A DNA stretch of 64,000 nucleotides from Shimwellia blattae DSM 4481 = NBRC 105725 (GTDB lineage: Bacteria; Pseudomonadota; Gammaproteobacteria; Enterobacterales; Enterobacteriaceae), in contig NC_017910.1 in the NCBI RefSeq assembly GCF_000262305.1, forward strand, positions 1,488,001 through 1,552,000, written 5' to 3'. The notes under the pieces are model-generated. The model made no database searches and was not told where the DNA came from. It saw only the letters and a program-made list of their open reading frames with translations. How positions within the stretch are numbered: the first letter of the stretch is position 1; each line of letters begins with the position of its first letter. A program made the translations under genes and the position numbers. This document shows, one piece after another, positions 52,807 to 61,266 of this stretch.

Positions 52807-53973
52807 TTGAAGTTTCGTGCTCTTTTGACTGTTTCACTATTTGTAACTCTGATTCATAACGCGGCGGCAGATGTCGCCCTCGACCACGCTCCCCAGCCGC
52901 CGGATATTCAGGCCGCCTCCTGGGTGTTAATGGATTACACCACAGGCCAGGTGCTCACGGCCCATAACGAACATGAAAAACGCAACCCCGCCAGCCTGAC
53001 CAAGCTGATGACCGGCTATGTGGTTGATCGCGCCATCGACAGTAAAAAGATCTCACCGGACGATATTGTCACCGTCGGGCCGGATGCATGGGCAAAAGGC
53101 AACCCGGTATTTGACGGCTCCTCGCTGATGTTTCTTAAAGCCGGGGATAAGGTCTCGGTCCATGATCTGAGCCGCGGGCTGATTGTGGACTCAGGAAACG
53201 ATGCCTGTGTCGCCCTGGCGGACTATGTGGCCGGGGGCCAGCGCGAGTTTGTCGGGATGATGAACCACTATGTGAATAAGCTCGGCATGCGTGATACCCA
53301 CTTCGAAACGGTACACGGCCTGGATGCGCCCGGGCAGCACAGTACCGCATGGGATCTGGCGCTGCTGAGCCGGGCGATTATTCACGGTGAGCCGGATTTC
53401 TACCATATGTACAGTGAAAAAAGCCTCACCTGGAACGGGATCACCCAGCAAAACCGCAACGGCCTGCTGTGGGATGACACCCTCAATGTCGACGGCCTGA
53501 AGACCGGCCACACGGCCAGCGCCGGGTTTAATATTATCGCCTCCGGCGTGTATGGTAACCGCCGCCTGATTGTGGTGGTGATGGGCGGCGAAAGCCCCAA
53601 AGGCCGCGAAGAGCAGGCCCGCAAGCTGCTGAACTGGGGGCGTCAGAACTTTGACACGGTCCAGATCCTGACAAAAGGCCAGCGCTTCGGAACAGAAAAA
53701 GTCTGGTACGGGGATAACGAAACCGTGGATGTGGGCGCCGATCAGGATTTCTGGATGGTACTGCCCAAAAGCGAACTGGCCCGGGTTAAGGCCCGTTATA
53801 TCCTTGATAAGCCCGATCTGGAAGCGCCGATGGCTCTCCACCAGCGTATTGGCGAGATTGAACTGCACGACCGGGACAAGGTTATCGCCCGCTGGCCGCT
53901 GGTTACCCTCGGCAAAGTGGAGCAGGGGGGCATGTTCTCCCGCCTGAGCGACTTCCTGCATAAGACACTGTAA
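52807..53973 (+). CDS. dacD: D-alanyl-D-alanine carboxypeptidase DacD (PBP6b)
   Basis: DacD trims the terminal D-alanine from peptidoglycan pentapeptides in the periplasm. A TTG start at 52807 behind GAGGA gives 388 residues, the E. coli length, and a proper signal peptide (KFRALLTVSLFVTLIHNAAA); the ATG at 52771 would put 12 polar residues before it. The penicillin-binding motifs are SLTK (63-66), SGN (129-131) and KTG (232-234). A C-terminal amphipathic helix likely binds the inner membrane. Confidence 0.94.
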   Translation: MKFRALLTVSLFVTLIHNAAADVALDHAPQPPDIQAASWVLMDYTTGQVLTAHNEHEKRNPASLTKLMTGYVVDRAIDSKKISPDDIVTVGPDAWAKGNPVFDGSSLMFLKAGDKVSVHDLSRGLIVDSGNDACVALADYVAGGQREFVGMMNHYVNKLGMRDTHFETVHGLDAPGQHSTAWDLALLSRAIIHGEPDFYHMYSEKSLTWNGITQQNRNGLLWDDTLNVDGLKTGHTASAGFNIIASGVYGNRRLIVVVMGGESPKGREEQARKLLNWGRQNFDTVQILTKGQRFGTEKVWYGDNETVDVGADQDFWMVLPKSELARVKARYILDKPDLEAPMALHQRIGEIELHDRDKVIARWPLVTLGKVEQGGMFSRLSDFLHKTL

Positions 53974-53993
53974 CAGCCGCTGTAACGCACCGG

Positions 53994-54020
53994 GGGAGCT
54001 ATGCTCCCTCTTTCTTTTTT
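53994..54020 (+). terminator. Intrinsic terminator after dacD
   Basis: GGGAGC / GCTCCC with a TAT loop is followed by TCTTTCTTTTTT. Confidence 0.9.
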
Positions 54021-54110
54021 ATGGCGTCCTGCGCCCCATCCTTCATACTTAATGACAGGCCAGTGGAGTGGCCGGTACAGCCTGAATGCGTAACGCGTGG
54101 AGGTGACAGG

Positions 54111-54578
54111 ATGAAATATCAGATTGAGCATTATCCCGGCAGTAGCGTGGTCGGGTTTCACAAAGTGGGCCCCTGGGAGCTCACGGTCCAGGAGGGGTTT
54201 GAGCAACTGGCGGCCTGGGTGAAACGCCAGGATATTCACAGCGGTCAGTGGATGGCTATCTACTATGATGATCCGCAAGTGATCCCGCCAGAGAAACTGC
54301 GTTGTGACACGGTCATTACGGTGGCGCGCAGTTTTCAGCTGCCGGAGCCGGACAGCGGCGTGATAAAAACAACCGTTGCCGCCGGGGAGTATGCGGTGGC
54401 CCGGGCCCGGGTAGACGACGAAAATTTCGCGAAACCCTGGATGCAGTTTTTTGCCAGCCTGCAGGATGAGCAGACCTGGCAGCCCACAGGAAAACCCTGT
54501 TTTGAGCACTACCTGAATGAGGGCTCAGAATGCGGTGTCTGGGAGTTCGATATGTACGTGCCCGTTGAGCGTCAGTAA
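54111..54578 (+). CDS. sbmC: DNA gyrase inhibitor SbmC (GyrI)
   Basis: SbmC binds gyrase and protects cells from gyrase poisons such as microcin B17. ATG 54111 with GGAGGTGACAGG gives 155 residues and matches the GyrI-like fold (VVGFHKVGPWELTV, LRCDTVITVARSF, FAKPWMQFFASL). The longer frame from 54021 runs back into the dacD terminator. E. coli sbmC is SOS-controlled, but no CTGT-N8-ACAG LexA site is seen in the 137 bases between dacD and this gene. Confidence 0.9.
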   Translation: MKYQIEHYPGSSVVGFHKVGPWELTVQEGFEQLAAWVKRQDIHSGQWMAIYYDDPQVIPPEKLRCDTVITVARSFQLPEPDSGVIKTTVAAGEYAVARARVDDENFAKPWMQFFASLQDEQTWQPTGKPCFEHYLNEGSECGVWEFDMYVPVERQ

Positions 54579-54588
54579 TCATGCGCCA

Positions 54589-54617
54589 GTGCGCCTTGCC
54601 GGATAAGCCGGGCGCAC
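54589..54617. repeat. REP-like hairpin between sbmC and yeeA
   Basis: GTGCGCC and GGCGCAC enclose TTGCCGGATAAGCCG, which contains the TGCCGGATAAG core common in enterobacterial REP elements. No T-tract follows, so it is likelier a REP-type element than a terminator. Only one copy was noticed in the window. Confidence 0.4.
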
Positions 54618-54698
54618 GAAGGAGAAATTTTTCCCTTCCGGGGCTGCCTCCCGGGTCCGAAAACTCATACAATACCCCCTTTTTAAGGGAGAGCCGTA

Positions 54699-55757
54699 GT
54701 GCGCCCCGACAAACCATTAACCCCCTTTGAACTCCGGGTTTACGGCCATTACAAAGTTGTCCACGGCTGCCGGATTGCGCTGGCCTTCGTGCTGACATTT
54801 TTACTGGTCCGGCTGCTGGATGTGCCGGAAGGCACCTGGCCGCTGATCACCCTGGTGGTGGTGATGGGGCCCATCTCATTCTGGGGAAACGTGGTCCCCC
54901 GCGCCTTACAGCGGATCGGCGGGACTATCACCGGGGCGGCCATCGGCCTGGTGGCCCTGAAGCTGGAGCTCTGGTCACTGCCGCTGATGCTGCTCTGGTG
55001 TGCGCTGGGAATATTTCTGTGTGGCTACCTGGCACAGGGGAAACGCCCCTACCAGGCACTGCTGATAGGCATTACCTTGTCGGTGGTGGTGGGGGCCCCC
55101 CCGGGGGATATGGAAACGGCCCTGTGGCGCAGTGGCGATGTGATTTTTGGCTCGCTGCTGGCAATGCTGTTTACCAGTATCTGGCCCCAGCGGGCGTTTA
55201 TTCTCTGGCGCATTAAAATGGCGGCGTTTATCAGTGATTTTGATCGCCTGCACCATGCGGGGTTCTCGCCGAATCTGCTGGAGCGCCCGCACCTTGAAAC
55301 GCCCCTGCGTACCATGCTGGGAAATATGGAGAAGCTGCGCACGCTGGTGGTGCCAGCCAGTAAAGAGACCCGGATCCCGAAAAGTATTCTCGACGGTATC
55401 CAGACGGTGGCCCGCAATATGGTCTGCACTCTGGAGCTGCAAATTAATGCCTGGTGGGCCTCCCGGGAGAGCCATTTTCTGATGATCAATGCGGTCACGC
55501 TGCGTGAAACCCAGCGCATGACCCACCGGATGCTGGCGGCCATTGAACTGGCGCTGCATGACGGTAACCTGAACGCGATACAGCACGCCAGCGTGCGCCA
55601 GGCCGAAATTGTTGATGAGCTGCGGCGCCTGATGAAGGAAACCAGTGCCGGTAAAATGCATGAAGCGCCGGTATATGGCTACGTGTGGCTGAGCCTGGAG
55701 CTGGCGCAACAGCTGGAGCTGTTATCCCAGCTGGTCAGCCGCGCATTGCGCAAATAA
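54699..55757 (+). CDS. yeeA: FUSC-family inner-membrane protein YeeA
   Basis: The 352-residue product belongs to the fusaric acid resistance/aromatic acid exporter-like group. It has about six hydrophobic segments in the N-terminal half (25-165, including TWPLITLVVVMGPISFWGNVVPRALQRIGGT) and a cytoplasmic helical C-terminal half. Its substrate is unknown. The start is GTG 54699 behind AAGGGAGAG, giving the same length as E. coli YeeA. Confidence 0.9.
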   Translation: MRPDKPLTPFELRVYGHYKVVHGCRIALAFVLTFLLVRLLDVPEGTWPLITLVVVMGPISFWGNVVPRALQRIGGTITGAAIGLVALKLELWSLPLMLLWCALGIFLCGYLAQGKRPYQALLIGITLSVVVGAPPGDMETALWRSGDVIFGSLLAMLFTSIWPQRAFILWRIKMAAFISDFDRLHHAGFSPNLLERPHLETPLRTMLGNMEKLRTLVVPASKETRIPKSILDGIQTVARNMVCTLELQINAWWASRESHFLMINAVTLRETQRMTHRMLAAIELALHDGNLNAIQHASVRQAEIVDELRRLMKETSAGKMHEAPVYGYVWLSLELAQQLELLSQLVSRALRK

Positions 55758-55936
55758 TCTGCGCCTGTCACAGTAAAAACGCGAGGTTGTTTCGATTCAG
55801 CAGCGTTTAAGGTTATGATGGGGTCAGTGAAACGATTGTCACCAGCCACCGCGACCGGTGCGCTTTTGCCCTATAGTTACTGGTCAGACTGTGGTTGTCT
55901 TAACGAATCCGAGTATCACATAGCAGGGGTGTAAAA

Positions 55937-56275
55937 ATGGAAAATACTAAGCCTTCTTTTCAGGATGTTCTGGAGTTTGTCCGTTTGTTCCGTCGCAAGA
56001 ACAAACTGCAGCGTGAAATCCAGGACGTAGAGAAAAAGATCCGTGACAACCAGAAACGTGTACTGCTGCTGGATAACCTCAGTGACTACATCAAGCCTGG
56101 TATGACTGTTGAAGCTATTCAGGGCATCATCGCCAGCATGAAGAGCGACTATGAAGATCGCGTTGATGATTACATCATCAAAAATGCTGAGCTGTCGAAA
56201 GAGCGTCGCGATATCTCTAAAAAACTGAAAGTGATGGGCGAGATGAAAAATCAGGATCCGGAAGCCAAAGCCTGA
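55937..56275 (+). CDS. tmaR: PTS-regulating polar protein TmaR (YeeX)
   Basis: TmaR forms polar clusters that sequester PTS Enzyme I and so moderates sugar uptake. The 112-residue, highly charged protein is almost all coiled coil (FRRKNKLQREIQDVEKKIRD) and matches E. coli YeeX except at its C-terminal end. A -10-like TATGAT lies at 55814-55819. A strong terminator follows. Confidence 0.95.
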   Translation: MENTKPSFQDVLEFVRLFRRKNKLQREIQDVEKKIRDNQKRVLLLDNLSDYIKPGMTVEAIQGIIASMKSDYEDRVDDYIIKNAELSKERRDISKKLKVMGEMKNQDPEAKA

Positions 56276-56297
56276 TAGCCCGCCACTGATTCTCCCG

Positions 56298-56323
56298 GCC
56301 GCATCCTGGTATGCGGCTTTTTT
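56298..56323 (+). terminator. Intrinsic terminator after tmaR
   Basis: GCCGCAT / ATGCGGC with a six-base loop is followed by six T residues. Confidence 0.92.
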
Positions 56324-56507
56324 GTGCCTGCGCCTCAGCCAGGCCGGAGATAATGCGGGGTACTTGCATATTCTCTACCTACCTACTCACATCTGTATAT
56401 TTTCTGTGTGTTTCGTTTATTGCGATTTTCGTTTATTTCGACTAGCCTGTGTGATAAAGCCTCTTGGGGCTGAAAGCTGAAACTACACCTTAAACCTGGA
56501 TACTAAA

Positions 56508-56969
56508 ATGACAAACTCAATTCTTGATAGCCTGAGCCTTCCGGCTCAAGAGGAGATTGAGGCCGCTGTACGTGGGCAAAGGGAGCTTGCTGCTTATCTC
56601 TCCACTAAAACGGAAACACAAAAAATTTCGATTCAGGATGCAGACAACAACACTCACCAGATTGAGCTCCCAACATCTTCATTGACTTTGCTTATGTCTA
56701 TTCTCGGAGAGTTGGCCGCTGGAAATGCGGTTCAGGTTGTTCCTGTGCATGCTGAATTAACAACCCAGGAAGCTGCCAATATTCTGAATGTTTCTCGCCC
56801 TCACATGGTGAAACTTCTGGAGGACGGAAAGCTGCCTTTTCACAAAACAGGTCGCCATCGCCGCGTACTTTTCGCCGATTTGATGAAATATAAAGATCAG
56901 CGGGATAATGAAAGTAGCAGAGCCATGCAGGAGTTAGCAGACCATAGCCAGGAACCTGGATTTTACTAA
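56508..56969 (+). CDS. Excisionase-type HTH protein, probable antitoxin of a PIN-toxin pair
   Basis: The 153-residue protein has an N-terminal helical half and a C-terminal helix-turn-helix of the excisionase type (TTQEAANILNVSRPHMVKLLEDGKLPFHKTGRHRRVLFADLM, about residues 86-127). Proteins of this design are encoded just before PIN-domain ribonuclease toxins and act as antitoxin and autorepressor. Here the next frame, overlapping by one base (TAATG), starts as a PIN toxin but is truncated. The gene has lower GC than tmaR and pduX, indicating transfer. Confidence 0.75.
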   Translation: MTNSILDSLSLPAQEEIEAAVRGQRELAAYLSTKTETQKISIQDADNNTHQIELPTSSLTLLMSILGELAAGNAVQVVPVHAELTTQEAANILNVSRPHMVKLLEDGKLPFHKTGRHRRVLFADLMKYKDQRDNESSRAMQELADHSQEPGFY

Positions 56970-57133
56970 TGACTCATTCACCTTATCCCGTAGTCTTAGA
57001 TGCCTGCGTTCTCTATCCATCCCCTGTCAGCCCCACAGCCATACCCCTCAGCCCACGCCGCCGGAAATCATCCGCAGTAAATGCTGGCGCGGATAATACC
57101 GCCCTGCCTCCCGGGTGCGCAGGGTGGCGATAA
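56969..57133 (+). pseudogene. Truncated PIN-domain toxin
   Basis: The frame starts MTHSPYPVVLDACVLYPSP, which matches the N terminus of PIN toxins and holds the first acidic catalytic residue (D in VLDACVLYP). After about codon 19 (near 57025) the reading turns into Pro/Arg-rich sequence that is antisense to the end of pduX, and it stops at 57133. The remainder of the toxin, including the other acidic residues, is gone. Confidence 0.75.
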
Positions 57134-57914
57134 TCTTCTCCACATCGTGCCGGTGGCGATCGAGCAGTAACCCCACCACGCTACCGCTGTGGGCCACCGC
57201 TAAACCGTACATATCAAATTCCTCAACCAGCGCCCGTAACTGATTAAACCCCGGCTTGGGTAAAAGGGCCTGGCTTGCGATGGCGCTGCACATGGCCGCT
57301 TCACCGGCCAGCCGGGGATCGTTATGCAGGCAGGCGCGATACAGCAACTGCCAGGCCCGCTCCAGCTGGGGGGCACCGTCCAGCAATAGGGCACGGCGAT
57401 CCCGCCGGTGGTAATCCGCCGTGGTCAGTTGCTGGTCGCTTTCCAGCACCAGAACATCCAGCACCGGGGTCCCGGGGCAGGGAATCCGCTGCTGGCCCTG
57501 CAAATGGTCAAACAGGGTCAGCGAGCGGAACAGGGTACTGTCTGTGGGCTCCAGGGCCACGCACCAGCGGGCAATTTGCTGCTCGCAGGCGGGGTAGTCC
57601 AGTAGCCGGGCAGTGGCCAGGGCCGTGGCGGCCAGATCCGCCGTCGAGCTTGCCATACCGCGCGCCACAGGGAGCGTAGAGTGCCAGCGGATAGACAACT
57701 CGCTGGCGTAACTGGCCGGGTAGCCCAGCCACTGCACCACCTGGCTGACCATGGCGCGCATCAGCGGGCGTTCAGCCGCGTGGGGCGCCCCCCGGCATAC
57801 GGTCACCTCGCTGAACCAGTCCACCGGGCAGGAGACCAGTTTTTCAGATCCCAGAATCCACCCCTGGATTAACTCCCCACAGGAGCCGGGGCAGCGGGCT
57901 TGCGCGCTTTGCAT
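57048..57914 (-). CDS. pduX: L-threonine kinase PduX
   Basis: PduX phosphorylates L-threonine to O-phospho-L-threonine, the precursor of (R)-1-amino-2-propanol O-2-phosphate for the lower loop of adenosylcobalamin. The 288-residue GHMP-family kinase begins ARCPGSCGELIQGWILG and has the ATP-binding motif PVARGMASSTADLAATA at about residues 82-98. It is divergent from cbiA, not placed in a pdu operon. No further pdu gene is present in the window. Confidence 0.92.
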   Translation of the reverse strand: MQSAQARCPGSCGELIQGWILGSEKLVSCPVDWFSEVTVCRGAPHAAERPLMRAMVSQVVQWLGYPASYASELSIRWHSTLPVARGMASSTADLAATALATARLLDYPACEQQIARWCVALEPTDSTLFRSLTLFDHLQGQQRIPCPGTPVLDVLVLESDQQLTTADYHRRDRRALLLDGAPQLERAWQLLYRACLHNDPRLAGEAAMCSAIASQALLPKPGFNQLRALVEEFDMYGLAVAHSGSVVGLLLDRHRHDVEKIIATLRTREAGRYYPRQHLLRMISGGVG

Positions 57915-58029
57915 GGGTATTCCTCAGATATTCAGTCGCCCGCATTTTTACCGGCAAAGAATGACGGGTAACTTGTTATAGCTCAACAAATCTTTACACA
58001 AGGTTTATAAACTAGGGGCCGGAAAATAA

Positions 58030-58175
58030 TATATGACCGGATACCGGGAAAGGGGTGTGACTCCCCTGCAGCCCCCGCTGCTGTAATGCTGACGAGTCCG
58101 CATAGCCACTGATGATAACATCGGGAAGGGCGGATAAGAACGACGCAGAGCCAGAAGACCGATCCGTTCATACCC
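58030..58175 (+). ncRNA. Cobalamin riboswitch upstream of cbiA
   Basis: The leader contains GGGAAAGGGGTGTGACTCCCC followed by TGCAGCCCCCGCTGCTGTAA (to 58086), the GCCACTGATG segment at 58105 and the B12 box AGCCAGAAGACCGATCC at 58149-58165, all in the canonical order. AdoCbl binding is known to shut down cbi translation through a loop-loop contact. No terminator is seen before cbiA, so control at the ribosome binding site is inferred. The limits given are approximate. Confidence 0.95.
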
Positions 58176-58282
58176 GATCAACACCTTCGGTGGGGAGGTT
58201 GTGGACAGCGCAAAACGCAGCCGTGAGGCTGGGGTTTCGCACATGCCCGCATTGCCATGCCCCCCGCAACACAGGAACGGCA

Positions 58283-59665
58283 ATGGCCTCAACCCACAAG
58301 CACGCATTCGTCCTCGCCGGCACCAGCAGCGGGTGTGGTAAAACCACCCTGACACTGGGCCTGTTATGCGCCCTTGCCGGGCGGGGGCTTAAGGTCCAGC
58401 CGTGCAAAGTGGGGCCGGACTACCTCGATACCGGCTGGCACCAGGCCGTCAGCGGGGTCAGCTCCTGCAATCTGGACAGCTTCATGCTGCCGGAGCCCGC
58501 CCTTAACGGGCTGTTCAGCCACCACCTGCGCCAGGCGGATATCTCCGTTATCGAAGGCGTCATGGGCCTGTATGACGGCTACGGTAGCGACCCTCACTAC
58601 TGCAGCAGCGCGGCCCTTGCCAGGCAGCTTGGTTGCCCGGTAATCCTGGTGGTGGATGGCAAAGCGGTGTCCACCTCCATTGCCGCCACGGTACTGGGAT
58701 TTCAGCAGTTCGATCCGGCGCTGAATATTGCCGGGGTTATCGTCAACCGGGTAAACAGCGACGGTCACTACCAGCTACTGAAGCACGCCATTGAACATTA
58801 CTGCCGGGTGCCGGTGTTGGGTCGGGTGCCGGTAATGGACGATGTGGCGCTGCCTTCCCGCCACCTCGGGCTGGTGGGGGCCGGTGAGCAGACCATCTGC
58901 CTGGAGACCTGGCGCAAATTTGGCCAGCTGCTGACGCAAACTCTCGATATTGATCGCCTGCTGGCGCTCAGCACCCTTGATCAGCTCCCCCCGGGGGCGT
59001 TGCCCGCTTTCCCGCACCCGCAACTGGCCGAAGGGCTGACCCTCGCTCTGGCCCGGGACGAGGCCTTCAGTTTTTACTACCCGGACTGCCTCGATTTACT
59101 GGCCCGGGCCGGGGTCCGGCTGGTGCCGTTCAGCCCGCTGCATGATAACCAGCTCCCGGCCTGCGATATGGTGTGGTTTGGCGGCGGTTACCCGGAGCTG
59201 CATGCCCGGGCACTGAGTGCCAACCAGCGCATGCGCCAGTCTGTGCAGGCGGCCCACCAGCGGCGCATCCCCATATACGGCGAGTGCGGCGGGCTGATGT
59301 ACCTCGGCCAGCAACTGATCACCAGCGAAGGGGAGCCCTTTGCCATGGCCGGTGTGCTGGAAGGCGTAAGCCAGATGGGGGCGCGCCTTACCCGGTTCGG
59401 CTATTGCGAGGCCACCGCCCGCCACGACACGCTGCTGGCGAAAGCCGGTGAGAGCCTGCGCGGCCATGAATTCCACTATTCCGATTTTACTACCCCGTTA
59501 TCCCCGCAGTTTGACTGCCTGAAAACCCGGGACGGCGCCGTACAGCGGCGCTGGCAGGGGGGCTGGCAAAGTGGTGCTACCCTTGGCAGTTATCTGCATC
59601 TGCATTTTGCCCGACGACCGGCCATGCTGACCGGCTGGCTACGGGCCGCAAGGAGTCATCTGTGA
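58283..59665 (+). CDS. cbiA: Cobyrinate a,c-diamide synthase CbiA
   Basis: CbiA uses ATP and glutamine to amidate the a and c side chains of cobyrinic acid. ATG 58283 behind AGGAA gives 460 residues; the open frame back to 58112 is riboswitch sequence. The protein has a dethiobiotin-synthetase-like N-terminal half with P-loop AGTSSGCGKTT and a class I glutaminase-like C-terminal half with the catalytic cysteine in YGECGGLMYLG. It heads the cbi operon. Confidence 0.96.
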   Translation: MASTHKHAFVLAGTSSGCGKTTLTLGLLCALAGRGLKVQPCKVGPDYLDTGWHQAVSGVSSCNLDSFMLPEPALNGLFSHHLRQADISVIEGVMGLYDGYGSDPHYCSSAALARQLGCPVILVVDGKAVSTSIAATVLGFQQFDPALNIAGVIVNRVNSDGHYQLLKHAIEHYCRVPVLGRVPVMDDVALPSRHLGLVGAGEQTICLETWRKFGQLLTQTLDIDRLLALSTLDQLPPGALPAFPHPQLAEGLTLALARDEAFSFYYPDCLDLLARAGVRLVPFSPLHDNQLPACDMVWFGGGYPELHARALSANQRMRQSVQAAHQRRIPIYGECGGLMYLGQQLITSEGEPFAMAGVLEGVSQMGARLTRFGYCEATARHDTLLAKAGESLRGHEFHYSDFTTPLSPQFDCLKTRDGAVQRRWQGGWQSGATLGSYLHLHFARRPAMLTGWLRAARSHL

Positions 59666-60624
59666 CACTTATTTCTCTGGTTGTCAGCTGGGTTATCGCC
59701 TGGCTGCTGGATCTGATTATTGGCGACCCTCAGCGCTGGCCCCACCCGGTGCGCTGGATAGGCAGCATGATTACCCACATGCAACGCCAGATTCGCGAAC
59801 ACTGCCACACCCCGGAATCCCTGCGCTGGGGGGGCGGGCTGCTCTGGGTATTCGTGGTGGGGATCACCTGGCTTGCCGCCGCAACCCTGCTGCGGGTTGC
59901 CAGCCATATCCACCCCTGGCTGGGCTGGGTGGTGGAAGTGTGGATGATTTTCACCACCCTTGCCGGGCGCTGCTTAAGTGACGTGGCCCGGGAGGTCGGG
60001 CAGGCCCTGCGCCACGGCTCGCTGGCCCAAAGCCGCGAGAAGCTCTCCTGGATTGTCGGGCGCGACACCTCAGAGCTGGAGGCACCACAAATCACCCGGG
60101 CGGTTGTGGAGACCGTGGCGGAAAACACCGTAGACGGGGTGATTGCGCCGCTGTTCTTTTTACTGCTGGGCGGTGCGCCGCTGGCGATGGCCTATAAAGC
60201 GGTCAATACCCTTGATTCGATGGTCGGTTATAAAAATGCCCGCTTCCGGGATATCGGCATGGTCTCGGCGCGCATGGATGATGTGGCGAACCTGATCCCG
60301 GCGCGCCTGAGCTGGCTGCTGCTGAGTATTGCCGCCGGGCTGAGCGGGCTGAACGCCCGCCGGGCGCTGGCTACCGGCTGGCGGGATCGCTACCAGCACA
60401 GTAGCCCCAACTGCGGCTGGCCAGAGGCCACCGTTGCCGGGGCCCTTGGGGTCCGGCTTGGCGGGCCAAATAGCTACTTTGGTCAGCGGGTAGAAAAACC
60501 GTGGATCGGCGACGATCTGCGGGAGATCAGCATCGATGATATCCCGCGCACCATTCGTTTAATGATGCTTTCCAGCCTGCTGGCACTGCTGCTGTTTGCG
60601 GCGATCCGCCTGCTGGTGGGCTAA
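59662..60624 (+). CDS. cbiB: Adenosylcobinamide-phosphate synthase CbiB
   Basis: CbiB is an integral membrane enzyme that attaches aminopropanol phosphate to adenosylcobyric acid, so it uses the product chain that begins with PduX. The 320-residue protein has several hydrophobic segments, the early DLIIGDPQRWPHPVRWIG motif and the conserved SPNCGWPEATVAGALGVRLGG block (about 250-270). The start is GTG 59662 with AAGGAG upstream, overlapping cbiA by four bases. Confidence 0.95.
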   Translation: MTLISLVVSWVIAWLLDLIIGDPQRWPHPVRWIGSMITHMQRQIREHCHTPESLRWGGGLLWVFVVGITWLAAATLLRVASHIHPWLGWVVEVWMIFTTLAGRCLSDVAREVGQALRHGSLAQSREKLSWIVGRDTSELEAPQITRAVVETVAENTVDGVIAPLFFLLLGGAPLAMAYKAVNTLDSMVGYKNARFRDIGMVSARMDDVANLIPARLSWLLLSIAAGLSGLNARRALATGWRDRYQHSSPNCGWPEATVAGALGVRLGGPNSYFGQRVEKPWIGDDLREISIDDIPRTIRLMMLSSLLALLLFAAIRLLVG

Positions 60625-60636
60625 CCGGAACTGACA

Positions 60637-61266
60637 ATGAAATATATCCAATCCCCCCAGACTATAGAGAACGAAAGTTTTCATATTATCGGCGACATTA
60701 TTGCCCGGGAGCGCCCGGACTACCGTTTTGCCAGCCCGCTCCATGAGGCGGTGATCAAACGGGTTATCCACACCACGGCGGATTTCGACTGGCTGGATAT
60801 TTTATGGTTTTCTGACCACGGGCTGCCCCGTCTGCAGGCGGCGCTGCGCAGCGGCTGCACCCTGTATACGGATACCACCATGGCCCTGTCGGGGATCAAC
60901 AAACAGCGCCTTGCCGACTGGGGCAGTGAATGCCGCTGTTTTATCCGCGATCCGCGGGTGGTGGCGGCAGCCAGAAATCAGGGTATCACCCGCTCCATGG
61001 CGGCGGTGGATCTGGCACTGACAATGCCCGGCAAAAAAGTGTTTGTCTTTGGTAACGCCCCTACGGCGCTGTTTCGCCTGCTGGAACAACAGGGGGAGGC
61101 CGAAGGCGTTATCGGTGTGCCGGTGGGCTTTGTGGGGGCGGCAGAATCCAAACAGGCGCTGATAGACAGCAACCACACCGGGGTGGCAGCCCGGGGGCGC
61201 AAAGGCGGCAGCAACGTGGCGGCCGCCATTGTCAATGCGCTTCTCTATTTCAGCGGAGAAGCGTAA
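60637..61266 (+). CDS. cbiC: Cobalt-precorrin-8 methylmutase CbiC
   Basis: CbiC moves the C-11 methyl group to C-12, giving cobyrinic acid. The 209-residue protein matches the CbiC/CobH family, with the SFHIIGDIIARERPDYRFASPLHEAVIKRVIHTTADF N-terminal region containing the catalytic histidine (about H43) and the glycine-rich GVPVGFVGAAESK segment. It starts 12 bases after cbiB. Confidence 0.96.
   Translation: MKYIQSPQTIENESFHIIGDIIARERPDYRFASPLHEAVIKRVIHTTADFDWLDILWFSDHGLPRLQAALRSGCTLYTDTTMALSGINKQRLADWGSECRCFIRDPRVVAAARNQGITRSMAAVDLALTMPGKKVFVFGNAPTALFRLLEQQGEAEGVIGVPVGFVGAAESKQALIDSNHTGVAARGRKGGSNVAAAIVNALLYFSGEA

Noticed and set aside
54021..54110. LexA operator for sbmC
   Set aside because: No CTGT-N8-ACAG or near match was found when reading the interval on both strands.
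58112..58282. N-terminal extension of cbiA
   Set aside because: This sequence is the 3' part of the cobalamin riboswitch and its downstream leader. CbiA homology starts at the ATG at 58283, which has its own ribosome binding site.
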